From NCBI GenBank assembly GCA_011087745.1, contig JAALLB010000020.1, positions 1-13,318 on the forward strand: a DNA stretch of 13,318 nt, written 5' to 3'. How positions within the stretch are numbered: position 1 is the stretch's first letter; each line of letters begins with the position of its first letter. The DNA comes from Hyphomicrobiales bacterium. Lineage in GTDB: Bacteria; Pseudomonadota; Alphaproteobacteria; Rhizobiales; Rhizobiaceae. Position numbers and translations under genes: made by a program. Positions 5,259-13,318 of this stretch are shown here, in pieces. The notes under the pieces are model-generated. The model did no database searches, was not told the origin of the DNA, and saw nothing but the letters and a program-made list of their open reading frames with translations.

Positions 5259-8234
5259 ATGACAGAGAAAAATTCTAACGAAGAATTTTCCAACACATCT
5301 TTTTTGTATGGCGGTAACGCAGGCTACATCGAAGAAATGTACGCCCAATATCAAAAAGATCCGAACTCGGTCAGTGCAGACTGGCAGACCTATTTCTCAG
5401 AATTAAAAGACGATGCAGGCGATATAGCAAAGAACGCAGAAGGCGCTTCCTGGAAAAAATCCCATTGGCCAATTCATGCAAACGGTGAACTCGTCTCAGC
5501 CCTTGATGGCGACTGGCCAACTGTTGAAAAACACATGGGCGATAAAATCAAGGCGCAAGCTGCTGCTAGTGGCGAAACATATGACGAAACCCACGTACAA
5601 CGCTCAACTCGAGATTCTGTCTCCGCCATTATGATGATCCGTGCGTACCGCATGCGTGGTCACTTGCATGCCGACCTTGATCCACTGAAGATTGCCGGCA
5701 AAAAAGAAGCTTACGATGAGCTCCATCCTTCAAGCTATGGTTTCACCGAAGCTGATTATGATCGAAAAATCTTTATCGATCACATGCTTGGCCTGGAATT
5801 TGCTACCGTGCCTGAAATGTTGGAAATTCTGCAAAGAACCTATTGTTCAACGATTGGCATAGAGTTCATGCATATTTCCAACCCACAGGAAAAAGGCTGG
5901 CTACAAGAACGCATAGAAGGTCCGGACAAGGGTGTTGCTTTTACCATTGAAGGTAAGAAAGCAATACTGCGCAAATTGATTGAAGCTGAGGGTTTCGAAC
6001 AATACATTGACATTAAGTACAAGGGCACAAAACGTTTCGGGCTTGATGGCGGTGAATCGCTTGTTCCGGCTCTGGAGCAAATCATCAAGCGTGGCGGCCA
6101 AATGGGCCTCAAGGAAATTGTCCTTGGCATGGCGCACCGTGGACGACTGAATGTACTTGCCAACGTGATGGGTAAACCACACCGCGCTATTTTCAACGAA
6201 TTTAAAGGTGGCTCATTCAAACCCGATGAAGTTGAAGGCTCAGGAGATGTTAAATACCACCTTGGTGCTTCTTCAGACCGTGAATTTGATGGCAATGAAG
6301 TCCATTTATCCTTGACCGCCAATCCGTCTCACCTTGAGATCGTGAATCCGGTTGTTTTAGGTAAGGTTCGCGCCAAGCAAGATAAATTTGAACCTAAAAA
6401 TGACCGCGGGTCGCGACCGCGCGATACAATTTTACCTTTATTGCTTCACGGCGATGCTGCATTTGCAGGGCAGGGTGTTGTTGCTGAATGTTTTGGCCTT
6501 TCAGGCCTTAAAGGCCACCGAACAGGCGGCTCAATTCACTTTATCATCAACAACCAAATCGGCTTTACAACAAATCCACGCTTCTCGCGTTCATCGCCTT
6601 ATCCATCGGATGTGGCCAAGATGATCGAAGCGCCGATTTTCCATGTAAATGGTGATGATCCGGAAGCGGTAACCTTTGCAGCAAAGGTTGCAACAGAATA
6701 TCGTCAGTTGTTCCGCAAGCCTGTTGTAATCGACATGTTCTGCTACAGGCGCTTTGGTCATAACGAAGGCGATGAGCCTGCGTTTACCCAGCCGCTCATG
6801 TACAAGAAAATTCAGGCGCACGAAACAACCGCCACGATCTACAGCAACAAGCTGATTTTGCAAGGTCTCATCACCGCCGATGAATACAAAACCATGCGGG
6901 ATGACTGGCGCAACTTCCTTGAAAATGAATATGACGCTGGTCAAAGCTATAAGCCAAACAAGGCCGACTGGCTTGATGGCGCATGGTCTGGCCTGAAAAT
7001 AGCAGATGATGAAGACGAACCACGTCGCGGAAAAACTGGTATAACGAAAAAGAAAGTCGAGGAAATCGGCCGCAAGATTACCGAAGTTCCAAAAGACTTT
7101 AACATTCACAAGACCGTAAAGCGTTTGATGGATAATCGCCGCAAAATGATTGATACAGGCGAGGGAGTCGACTGGGGCATGGGCGAAGCTCTTGCGATCG
7201 GATCCATTGTTGATGAAAAGCACTTTGTTCGCTTGTCAGGTCAGGACTGCGAACGTGGCACGTTCTCTCAACGCCACTCTGTACTTTATGATCAGTTGGA
7301 TGAAAGTCGCTATACACCGCTGAACAACATCTCTGAGGACCAGGAAGAATATGATGTTATCAATTCAATGCTCTCGGAAGAAGCTGTCCTAGGATATGAG
7401 TATGGCTACTCACTTACCCGCCCAAATGCGCTGACCATTTGGGAAGGGCAATTTGGCGATTTTGTTAACGGCGCGCAGGTTGTAATCGATCAGTTTATTT
7501 CTTCAGGCGAGAGCAAGTGGCTTCGCATATCAGGATTGGTGATGCTTCTGCCGCATGGTTATGAAGGGCAGGGGCCCGAGCACTCATCAGCCAAACTTGA
7601 ACGCTTCTTGCAGCTTTGTGCGCAAGACAACATGCAAGTTGCAAATTGTACAACCCCGGCAAATTATTTTCATATTCTACGCCGTCAACTTCGTCGTGAT
7701 TTCCGCAAACCACTGATAATGATGACACCAAAATCCCTGTTGCGTCACAAGCGTGCTGTTTCAAGACTTGATGAATTTACAACAGCGAATTCTTTCCATC
7801 GACTTTTGTGGGATGATGCTCAGATGAAATCATGGACCGGCGGCAAGCTTGTTAAAGACAACAAGATCAAACGCGTCGTCTTGTGCACCGGCAAGGTGTA
7901 TTACGATCTCCTGGAAGAGCGAGAAAAACGCGGCATAGATGATATTTATCTACTGCGTGTCGAGCAACTTTATCCGTTCCCGGCAAAAGCTCTTATTACC
8001 GAACTTTCCCGTTTCAAAAATGCAGAGATGGTTTGGTGTCAGGAAGAACCAAAGAACATGGGTTCATGGGGCTTTATTGAACCTTACCTGCAATGGGTAT
8101 TCGAACATATCGATGCAAAACATCAACGGGCAAGGTACACAGGCAGAGCTGCAGCCGCATCTCCTGCAACCGGTCTAATGTCCAAACATTTATACGAACT
8201 AGACGCATTCCTTGAGGACGCACTTGCTGACTAA
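5259..8234 (+). CDS. sucA: 2-oxoglutarate dehydrogenase E1 component
   Basis: Thiamine-diphosphate-dependent E1 subunit of the 2-oxoglutarate dehydrogenase complex, which decarboxylates 2-oxoglutarate and passes the succinyl group to the lipoyl arm of SucB. Its 991 residues match the usual alphaproteobacterial size. Order of features: an N-terminal helix with FLYGGNAGYIEEMYAQY (about 15-31), thought from the family to contact the E2/E3 partners; a RAYRMRGHLHADLDPL segment (128-143); GMAHRGRLNVLAN (290-302); the ThDP/Mg2+ motif GDAAFAGQG (398-406) through NNQIGF (431-436); and a C-terminal transketolase-like domain with LLPHGYEGQGPEHSSARLE-type residues (here AKLE) and QEEPKNMGSW. The ATG follows a TTTAGGGATC ribosome binding site 45 nt after the mdh terminator's stem. 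sucB follows after 36 bp. Confidence 0.97.
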   Translation: MTEKNSNEEFSNTSFLYGGNAGYIEEMYAQYQKDPNSVSADWQTYFSELKDDAGDIAKNAEGASWKKSHWPIHANGELVSALDGDWPTVEKHMGDKIKAQAAASGETYDETHVQRSTRDSVSAIMMIRAYRMRGHLHADLDPLKIAGKKEAYDELHPSSYGFTEADYDRKIFIDHMLGLEFATVPEMLEILQRTYCSTIGIEFMHISNPQEKGWLQERIEGPDKGVAFTIEGKKAILRKLIEAEGFEQYIDIKYKGTKRFGLDGGESLVPALEQIIKRGGQMGLKEIVLGMAHRGRLNVLANVMGKPHRAIFNEFKGGSFKPDEVEGSGDVKYHLGASSDREFDGNEVHLSLTANPSHLEIVNPVVLGKVRAKQDKFEPKNDRGSRPRDTILPLLLHGDAAFAGQGVVAECFGLSGLKGHRTGGSIHFIINNQIGFTTNPRFSRSSPYPSDVAKMIEAPIFHVNGDDPEAVTFAAKVATEYRQLFRKPVVIDMFCYRRFGHNEGDEPAFTQPLMYKKIQAHETTATIYSNKLILQGLITADEYKTMRDDWRNFLENEYDAGQSYKPNKADWLDGAWSGLKIADDEDEPRRGKTGITKKKVEEIGRKITEVPKDFNIHKTVKRLMDNRRKMIDTGEGVDWGMGEALAIGSIVDEKHFVRLSGQDCERGTFSQRHSVLYDQLDESRYTPLNNISEDQEEYDVINSMLSEEAVLGYEYGYSLTRPNALTIWEGQFGDFVNGAQVVIDQFISSGESKWLRISGLVMLLPHGYEGQGPEHSSAKLERFLQLCAQDNMQVANCTTPANYFHILRRQLRRDFRKPLIMMTPKSLLRHKRAVSRLDEFTTANSFHRLLWDDAQMKSWTGGKLVKDNKIKRVVLCTGKVYYDLLEEREKRGIDDIYLLRVEQLYPFPAKALITELSRFKNAEMVWCQEEPKNMGSWGFIEPYLQWVFEHIDAKHQRARYTGRAAAASPATGLMSKHLYELDAFLEDALAD

Positions 8235-8270
8235 TCCAATTTTATTGAAGACAAGAAAAGAGCTGAAGTA

Positions 8271-9743
8271 ATGGCAAATGAAATCCGAGTACCAACACTG
8301 GGCGAATCTGTAAGCGAAGCAACTGTCGGTCAATGGTTGAAAAAACCTGGCGATGCAGTTGCAATCGATGAGCCAATTGTAGAGTTGGAAACTGACAAAG
8401 TTTCTGTAGAAGTGCCAGCACCTGCTGCCGGCGTTTTGGGCGACATCTCAGTCAATGAAGGTGAGACCGTTGAAGTTGGCGCTTTGTTAGGTGTTATAGC
8501 CGAAGGTGGTTCAGCTCCAGCTTTTGCAAAACCAGCAGCAAGCAAACCAGCTGCAACAAGCGGAAACATCATTGAAGTTCCTGTTCCAAGCGCTGGCGAA
8601 TCTGTAACAGAAGCTGGTGTGGGCGAATGGTACAAAAAAGTTGGCGACAGCATCTCGGTGGATGAAGCTATCGTGGAACTTGAAACGGATAAAGCTGCAC
8701 AAGAGGTTATGTCTCCGGTATCAGGCAAGATCGTGGAAATCATGTCTGCAACGGGCGACACAGTTCAAGTCGGTGAAATCCTGGTAAAAATTGAAGAAGG
8801 TGCTGCTGGCACATCAACGGCTGAAGCAGCCTCATCAACTCCAAGCGCAGCGCAGCCTGCATCCGGCGGAAGTGATATGCCGGCATCACCTTCTGCGCAA
8901 AAGATTTTGGCAGAAAAAGGCATTTATCCTAGTTCCGTCCAGGGATCCGGCAAGCGCGGACAGGTACTAAAGGAAGATGCCCAAAATGCATCCAAAGCGC
9001 CTGCTACTGCTCCAGCTGCAGCGCCATCTGCGCCAAGCAATGAACCACGCGAAGAACGCGTTCGCATGACGCGTCTACGCCAAACCATTGCACGACGCTT
9101 AAAAGACGCACAAAACACTGCAGCCATGCTCACAACTTTCAACGAAGTTGACATGACAGCAGTTATGGAAATGCGCAAGAAATACAAAGAGCTCTTTGAA
9201 AAGAAACACGGCGTGAAGCTGGGCTTTATGGGCTTCTTCACCAAGGCTGTGTGTCACGCGCTGCAGGAAATTCCAGCTGTTAACGCCGAGATTGATGGCA
9301 CAGACCTTATCTATAAAAACTTTGCCCACATTGGGGTCGCGGTTGGTACAGACAAAGGACTTGTTGTTCCCGTCGTGCGCGATGCAGATCAAATGTCGAT
9401 TGCAGAAGTAGAACAGGAAATTGGCAATTTGGGACGCAAGGCACGCGATGGCGATCTTTCCATGGCAGATATGCAAGGTGGCACATTTACCATTTCAAAC
9501 GGCGGTGTTTATGGCTCGTTGATGTCGACACCAATCCTCAATGCACCACAATCAGGCATTCTTGGCATGCATAAAATTGACCAGCGCCCGGTTGTTGTAA
9601 ACGGCGAAATTGTTATCCGCCCAATGATGTATCTGGCATTGTCATATGACCACCGGATTGTTGACGGCAAAGAAGCGGTAACTTTCCTGGTTCGGGTAAA
9701 AGAGAGTTTGGAAGACCCTGAACGTCTGGTTTTGGATTTATAA
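8271..9743 (+). CDS. sucB: 2-oxoglutarate dehydrogenase E2, dihydrolipoyl succinyltransferase with two lipoyl domains
   Basis: Core subunit of the 2-oxoglutarate dehydrogenase complex, transferring succinyl groups from SucA to CoA. It has 490 residues, longer than the roughly 400-410 of the standard enzyme, because the lipoyl domain is duplicated: domain 1 at about 3-77 with lipoyl lysine K43 (ETDKVSVEV), domain 2 at about 101-175 with K141 (ETDKAAQEV). Ala/Pro/Ser-rich linkers separate the domains. A peripheral-subunit-binding domain follows at about 203-238 (PSAQKILAEKGI, GSGKRGQVLKED), then the catalytic domain from about 262 with RLRQTIARRLKDAQ, and catalytic H461 and D465 in SYDHRIVDG. 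The domain-1 ETDKVSVEVPAPAAG and the RMTRLR start of the catalytic domain are typical of succinyl- rather than acetyltransferases, and the partner sucA next door settles it. Ribosome binding site is a weak GAAG. Confidence 0.96.
   Translation: MANEIRVPTLGESVSEATVGQWLKKPGDAVAIDEPIVELETDKVSVEVPAPAAGVLGDISVNEGETVEVGALLGVIAEGGSAPAFAKPAASKPAATSGNIIEVPVPSAGESVTEAGVGEWYKKVGDSISVDEAIVELETDKAAQEVMSPVSGKIVEIMSATGDTVQVGEILVKIEEGAAGTSTAEAASSTPSAAQPASGGSDMPASPSAQKILAEKGIYPSSVQGSGKRGQVLKEDAQNASKAPATAPAAAPSAPSNEPREERVRMTRLRQTIARRLKDAQNTAAMLTTFNEVDMTAVMEMRKKYKELFEKKHGVKLGFMGFFTKAVCHALQEIPAVNAEIDGTDLIYKNFAHIGVAVGTDKGLVVPVVRDADQMSIAEVEQEIGNLGRKARDGDLSMADMQGGTFTISNGGVYGSLMSTPILNAPQSGILGMHKIDQRPVVVNGEIVIRPMMYLALSYDHRIVDGKEAVTFLVRVKESLEDPERLVLDL
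8277..8501 (+). repeat. Lipoyl-domain coding repeat, copy 1
   Basis: Codes for SucB residues 3-77. It aligns without gaps to copy 2 at an offset of 98 codons (294 nt), with E12/E110 and K43/K141 in register. DNA stretches such as GGCGAATCTGTAA are shared by both copies. Lower similarity in the second half suggests an old duplication. Confidence 0.8.
8571..8795 (+). repeat. Lipoyl-domain coding repeat, copy 2
   Basis: Codes for SucB residues 101-175, with the second lipoyl-lysine site ELETDKAAQEV. The ETDKAAQEV context differs from the ETDKVSVEV of copy 1, so the two arms may come from different lipoyl lineages rather than from a recent tandem duplication. Confidence 0.8.
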
Positions 9744-9784
9744 TCTGATAAACTGACGTAACGATAATTTTTGGAGAATTTTAG

Positions 9785-10183
9785 ATGTCCATCGAACTAC
9801 AATATTTAATTTTTGCAGTATTCCTTGTTCTAATTCAAATGGTGTTACAAGCCAGCGCCGGGTTTATTACAAATGGCTTTATGGGACTTGCCGGTTCACG
9901 CGATGACGAAGTCCTGACCACTGGGATTGGTGGCCGATTTGAACGGGCCTATTACAATATGCTCGAAACCTTCCCGGTTTTTGCTGCGTTAGTTTTGATT
10001 GTTCATACGACTGAAAGTTGGGACACAACCAGCGCCCTTGCCGTACAACTCTACTTTTGGGCCCGCGTTGCATATATTCCACTTTACATTATCGGAATAC
10101 CATTCCTGCGTACTATTGCTTGGGCAGTTTCGATGGTTGGAATATTAATGCTCGCTTGGCCATTGCTTGGGCAAGTAACTTAA
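9785..10183 (+). CDS. MAPEG-family small membrane protein
   Basis: Small integral membrane protein, 132 residues, of the MAPEG superfamily (membrane-associated eicosanoid/glutathione metabolism). Four hydrophobic segments are visible: about 6-24, 62-76, 84-105 and 108-127. Family signatures are the N-terminal QASAGFITNG, FERAYYNMLETFPVFAALVL (52-71) with its conserved Arg, Asn and Glu, and FWARVAYIPLYIIGIPFLRT (91-110). The GGAGA at 9773 gives a strong ribosome binding site. It lies between the E2 and E3 genes of the 2-oxoglutarate dehydrogenase operon, an arrangement I recall in other rhizobia. Its biochemical function is unknown; glutathione-dependent activity is only suggested by the superfamily, and no link to the dehydrogenase complex is demonstrated. 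Confidence 0.85.
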   Translation: MSIELQYLIFAVFLVLIQMVLQASAGFITNGFMGLAGSRDDEVLTTGIGGRFERAYYNMLETFPVFAALVLIVHTTESWDTTSALAVQLYFWARVAYIPLYIIGIPFLRTIAWAVSMVGILMLAWPLLGQVT

Positions 10184-10231
10184 ATATCAATTTGAAACCG
10201 CAAATAAAATCAAACAATTAGGTTCTAAAAA

Positions 10232-11638
10232 ATGGCAGATACATACGACGTTGTAATTATTGGTTCAGGTCCTGGTGGATATGTTTGCGCAATCAAATGT
10301 GGGCAGTTGGGGTTAAAAACCGCCATCATTGAAAAAAGCCCTACCCTTGGCGGTACCTGCCTGAATGTTGGGTGTATCCCGTCAAAAGCACTGCTTCATG
10401 CATCAGAAATGTTTGCAGAAGCAGGTCACGGAATGGCTGCATTGGGTATTACGGTTGGAAAGCCCAAACTCAATCTCAAGGCCATGATGGCGCATAAGGA
10501 TAACACCGTTAAAGCCAACGTTGATGGTGTTGCCTATCTAATGAAAAAGAACAAAGTCGATGTTTACCACGGCACCGGCTCTATAGCAGGAAAAGGCAAG
10601 GTCACGGTAACCGATGACAAAGGCAAAACCCAGGATGTAGCCACCAAGAACATTGTGATAGCAACCGGATCTGACGTCGCTGGAATTCCAGGACTGGATG
10701 TAAAAATTGATGAAAAAACCATTGTCTCCTCAACTGGCGCAATTGCACTTTCATCTGTTCCAAAGAAAATGATCGTGGTTGGTGGCGGCGTCATCGGTCT
10801 GGAAATGGGTTCCGTCTGGAACCGTTTGGGTGCCGAAGTAACGGTGGTTGAATATCTCGATACAATTCTGGGCGGCATGGATAAGGATGTATCCAAAAAA
10901 TTCCAGAAGATGCTCGCCAAACAAGGCATGAAATTTCACCTGTCTTCCAAGGTCACGGGCGTAGACAAAAAAGGGAAGGGCGCAAGCGTTTCCTTTGAAC
11001 CTGTGAAAGGCGGCGATGCTCAAAAGCTTGATGCAGATATTGTTTTGGTTGCAACGGGTCGTCGTCCTTACACTGACAATCTTGGTCTTGAAGCAGCAGG
11101 TGTGGAAATGGATCGAGGCATTGTGAAAACACAGCATTGGAAAACCAATGTAGATGGCATTTGGGCAATTGGTGATGTAACCGCCGGTCCAATGCTTGCC
11201 CACAAGGCTGAAGATGAAGGCGTTGCAGTTGCAGAAACCATCGCTGGCCAGGCAGGGCACGTAAACTATGATGTTATTCCGGGTGTTGTTTATACAATGC
11301 CAGAAGTGGCATCCGTTGGCAAAATGGAAGAGGAACTCAAGTCAGCCGGCATTGAATATGCCGTTGGGCAATTTCCCTTCATGGCAAATGGTCGCGCACG
11401 TGCGATGAACCAAACAGAAGGCTTTGTGAAGTTCCTGGCAGATAAAAAAACAGATCGCGTTTTAGGTGTTCACATTGTTGGGTTTGGTGCAGGTGACATG
11501 ATCCACGAATGTGCTGTGCTTATGGAGTTTGGCGGATCATCCGAAGACTTGGGCCGTACCTGTCATGCGCACCCTACCTTGTCAGAGGTTGTCAAAGAAG
11601 CCGCCCTGGCAACCCACGGCAAGCCGTTGCATATCTAA
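10232..11638 (+). CDS. lpd: Dihydrolipoyl dehydrogenase (E3)
   Basis: FAD-dependent E3 subunit that reoxidises the dihydrolipoyl arms of SucB and passes electrons to NAD+. It has 468 residues, the normal length. Seen: the FAD-binding GSGPGGYVCA motif (11-20), the redox disulfide GGTCLNVGCIPSK (40-52) with C43 and C48, the NAD-binding VGGGVIGLEMGSVW block, the second FAD motif containing AIGDV, and a C-terminal dimer-interface domain with HPTLSEVVKEA carrying the active-site base H447 and partner E452. Its position after sucB and the MAPEG gene suggests it serves the 2-oxoglutarate complex, though E3 can be shared with pyruvate dehydrogenase. The start follows a TTAGGTT ribosome binding site. 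No clear terminator is visible in the 61 bp downstream, so the next gene may be co-transcribed. Confidence 0.97.
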   Translation: MADTYDVVIIGSGPGGYVCAIKCGQLGLKTAIIEKSPTLGGTCLNVGCIPSKALLHASEMFAEAGHGMAALGITVGKPKLNLKAMMAHKDNTVKANVDGVAYLMKKNKVDVYHGTGSIAGKGKVTVTDDKGKTQDVATKNIVIATGSDVAGIPGLDVKIDEKTIVSSTGAIALSSVPKKMIVVGGGVIGLEMGSVWNRLGAEVTVVEYLDTILGGMDKDVSKKFQKMLAKQGMKFHLSSKVTGVDKKGKGASVSFEPVKGGDAQKLDADIVLVATGRRPYTDNLGLEAAGVEMDRGIVKTQHWKTNVDGIWAIGDVTAGPMLAHKAEDEGVAVAETIAGQAGHVNYDVIPGVVYTMPEVASVGKMEEELKSAGIEYAVGQFPFMANGRARAMNQTEGFVKFLADKKTDRVLGVHIVGFGAGDMIHECAVLMEFGGSSEDLGRTCHAHPTLSEVVKEAALATHGKPLHI

Positions 11639-11699
11639 ATCACTTCACAATTGGGCAACCAAGGCTTGAAACTTGGATCGAATTGATTAGGTTGAATTA

Positions 11700-12185
11700 A
11701 TGTTCGATATCATTAAAAAGTTCGTCGCTGATCTTTCAGAAGCCGAAGAGCCCGAAATATTCATCAATGACAAACTACAGTTGGCTGAGGCAGCCCTGAT
11801 GTATCACGTAATCGCTGTTGATGGCGTCATCCGTGATGAAGAAAAAACCCGCATGGCTGAATTGTTATCGCAGCAATTTGACCTTAGCGAAGAAGAAACC
11901 AAAAAACTGGCAGATGATGCCAAAATTGCCGAACACGAAGCCATTGATCTTTACAAGTTTACCAGCGTCTTGAAGCGCGCACTGAATGAAGAAGAGCGCA
12001 TAAAAATCATAGAACATCTTTGGGAAATGGTATTTGCTGACGGCGTGTTGCACGAGTTGGAAGACAATGTAGTTTGGCGCATTTCCGAACTGCTGGCCGT
12101 AGAATCTCGAAATCGCGTATTGCTCAAACAAAGAGTATGGAAACGAAATTCCCAAGAAGAAGACCCATCCCTATCTGATGACTAA
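11700..12185 (+). CDS. TerB-family protein
   Basis: Small acidic, helical cytoplasmic protein of 161 residues, matching the TerB (tellurite-resistance-like) domain family. Two similar segments are visible: LAEAALMYHVIAVDGVIRDEE (28-48) and IEHLWEMVFADGVLHELED (104-122); each has an Asp-Gly turn (D41, D114) followed by acidic residues, the metal-binding-like pattern of TerB. The name does not mean tellurite resistance here: no other ter genes are nearby, and such stand-alone proteins are common in alphaproteobacteria with no known function. The ribosome binding site is weak (TTAGGTT, 12 nt upstream). It overlaps the following amidotransferase gene by 8 bp, which argues that the two proteins are made together. 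Confidence 0.82.
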   Translation: MFDIIKKFVADLSEAEEPEIFINDKLQLAEAALMYHVIAVDGVIRDEEKTRMAELLSQQFDLSEEETKKLADDAKIAEHEAIDLYKFTSVLKRALNEEERIKIIEHLWEMVFADGVLHELEDNVVWRISELLAVESRNRVLLKQRVWKRNSQEEDPSLSDD

Positions 12186-12891
12186 TCTCAAAAAACCAAA
12201 AATTCTAACGATCATGCACCAGGAAGCATCAACACCAGGCCGTGTTGGAATGATGCTGGAAGAAATGGGTTATCATCTTGTAGGTTGCCGCCCACCCCTT
12301 GGTGACGCGCTACCAGAAACACTCGAAGACTATGCTGGGGCAATTGTTTTTGGCGGACCGATGAGTTCAAACGATAGTGATGCATACATAAAGCGAGAGA
12401 TCGATTGGATGTCGGTGCCCCTGAAGGAAAACAAACCATTTTTTGGTATTTGCCTTGGCGCCCAAATGCTTTGTAAGCATCTTGGCGGTGAAGTGGCCCC
12501 ACGCAAAGACAGCTATGCTGAAATTGGCTATTATCCAATCAAGGCAACCCAGGCGGGCGAAACCTTAATGCCATGGCCTGATCATGTTTACCAATGGCAT
12601 ACGGAAGGGTTTTCACTTCCAAAAGATGCAATGCTTCTGGCAACCGGGGAAGAATACCCCAATCAGGCCTACAAATACGGCAAAAACGCTTACGGCGTTC
12701 AATTTCACTCAGAAGTAACCCATTACATGATGCATAAATGGACCACAAAAGCATCACACAGATTTAGTCTGCCTGGTGCACAAAACCGGGAACAACAATT
12801 TGAAGCCAGACCCAAATATGACCCCGAAGTCAAACAATGGCTGGGGGATTTTTTTGACCATTGGGTCGGGCCGGCAAATAAACACACTTGA
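12178..12891 (+). CDS. Class I glutamine amidotransferase, stand-alone GuaA-N-like
   Basis: Stand-alone class I glutamine amidotransferase domain of 237 residues that would release ammonia from glutamine, or act as a related hydrolase. The triad is complete: nucleophile C92 in FFGICLGAQML, H177 and E179 in GVQFHSEVT; an oxyanion-hole-type FGGPMS lies at 58-63. It resembles the amidotransferase half of GMP synthase but no synthetase domain or partner gene follows, so the acceptor is unknown. The ATG sits inside the stop region of the TerB-like gene (ATGACTAA, 12178-12185), showing translational coupling. The C-terminal 40 or so residues, rich in Lys, Gln and Trp, are outside the core fold. It should not be called guaA. 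Confidence 0.85.
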   Translation: MTNLKKPKILTIMHQEASTPGRVGMMLEEMGYHLVGCRPPLGDALPETLEDYAGAIVFGGPMSSNDSDAYIKREIDWMSVPLKENKPFFGICLGAQMLCKHLGGEVAPRKDSYAEIGYYPIKATQAGETLMPWPDHVYQWHTEGFSLPKDAMLLATGEEYPNQAYKYGKNAYGVQFHSEVTHYMMHKWTTKASHRFSLPGAQNREQQFEARPKYDPEVKQWLGDFFDHWVGPANKHT

Positions 12892-12944
12892 TTTGATGCG
12901 CCATAAAGGCCAAATAATAAGAACATTTAAACGGAAGCAACTCT

Positions 12945-13235
12945 ATGATCGCACTTCTTCAAACCCTTTTATTCATTCTTGATATTCTATGGTTCATTAT
13001 CATTGCATCAGCCATTTTCTCATGGCTCTTTGCATTTAATGTTATCAATTATTCAAATCAGTTCGTTGGCCAAATCGGCAGCATGTTATACCAGCTAACA
13101 GAGCCGCTTTATCGTCCGATCCGGCGTTTCATGCCGAACTTGAATGGACTGGATCTTTCACCAATTGTCGTATTGGTGATCATTTTCTTCCTGCAGCGAT
13201 TTATTGCAACATCGCTGATACCAATGTTTGTCTAA
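12945..13235 (+). CDS. YggT-family membrane protein
   Basis: Small integral membrane protein of 96 residues, YggT family (formerly DUF165-like small proteins; function poorly known, linked to osmotic tolerance in E. coli and to cell-shape/division proteins in relatives). Two hydrophobic segments, about 4-30 and 73-95, flank the family signature LYQLTEPLYRPIRRFMPNLNGLDLSPI (48-74), with its ELP-RPIR-type core and Asp-Ser-Pro turn. It starts at the ATG after a GGAAG ribosome binding site, 53 bp past the amidotransferase gene and without a visible terminator in between. In many rhizobia a DUF167 gene follows; none is recognisable in the remaining 83 bp. Confidence 0.88.
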   Translation: MIALLQTLLFILDILWFIIIASAIFSWLFAFNVINYSNQFVGQIGSMLYQLTEPLYRPIRRFMPNLNGLDLSPIVVLVIIFFLQRFIATSLIPMFV

Positions 13236-13318
13236 GGGGAATATCATGTGGCAAAGAATTATAACATTATACTCCGAGTCCTTGAAAATCTGATTATTTG
13301 GGGTTGACGTTTCAGGCT

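Noticed and set aside
5840..7223. Long minus-strand reading frames opposite sucA
   Set aside because: They are antisense shadows of a clear conserved gene, with no ribosome binding sites or recognisable protein features.
11655..11678. CCAAG/CTTGG hairpin after lpd as a terminator
   Set aside because: Only five base pairs and no T-run; too weak to call.
11700..12185. Tellurite-resistance function for the TerB-like gene
   Set aside because: No other ter genes are present; stand-alone TerB domains are common and not tied to tellurite.
13236..13318. Short reading frames after yggT: ATG 13246 (15 codons) and GTG 13248 (19 codons), both behind AAGGGGA
   Set aside because: The ribosome binding site is good but both frames stop quickly and match no family I know; they do not resemble the expected DUF167 gene.
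1..13318. CRISPR arrays, tRNA or rRNA genes, phage or defence modules
   Set aside because: No regularly spaced repeats, no tRNA-like or rRNA sequence, and no defence-type proteins were found on either strand.

Overview
The window looks like the chromosome of an alphaproteobacterium, most likely in or near the Hyphomicrobiales (Rhizobiales), with a moderate-to-low GC content by eye. The main evidence is gene order: an Omp19-like inhibitor lipoprotein, a ZapE/AFG1 ATPase, mdh, the 2-oxoglutarate dehydrogenase genes sucA and sucB, a MAPEG-family membrane protein and lpd. This matches what I recall of rhizobial and Brucella genomes. The protein sequences themselves are also of alphaproteobacterial type.

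Left part (1-1997, all minus strand): a TRAP transporter operon dctP-dctQ-dctM of the C4-dicarboxylate type. The binding protein dctP is intact. dctQ carries an apparent +1 frameshift. dctM stops after 85 codons, where the sequence changes abruptly to what looks like the terminal inverted repeat of an IS3-family insertion sequence, whose body lies outside the window. The operon therefore appears to be decaying or recently inactivated. A strong hairpin separates dctP from dctQ.

A divergent regulatory region of about 300 bp (1998-2297) follows. After it, all genes are on the plus strand: the Omp19-like lipoprotein, zapE, and then a structured mdh leader (two 14-bp direct repeats around a large inverted repeat). 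mdh ends in a hairpin terminator. sucA, sucB, the MAPEG gene and lpd follow with short gaps and probably form one transcription unit. Together with mdh they encode two adjacent TCA steps (2-oxoglutarate to succinyl-CoA, malate to oxaloacetate). sucC and sucD, which usually sit between mdh and sucA in related genomes, are absent from this position. SucB carries two lipoyl domains.

Right part (11700-13235): a TerB-family protein overlapping a class I glutamine amidotransferase by 8 bp, then a YggT-family membrane protein. The last 83 bp hold no gene I can assign.

Most of the window is ordinary core metabolism. I see no convincing new multi-gene system. The points worth attention are the broken TRAP operon with its IS junction, the mdh leader architecture, the sucCD gap and the di-lipoyl E2.
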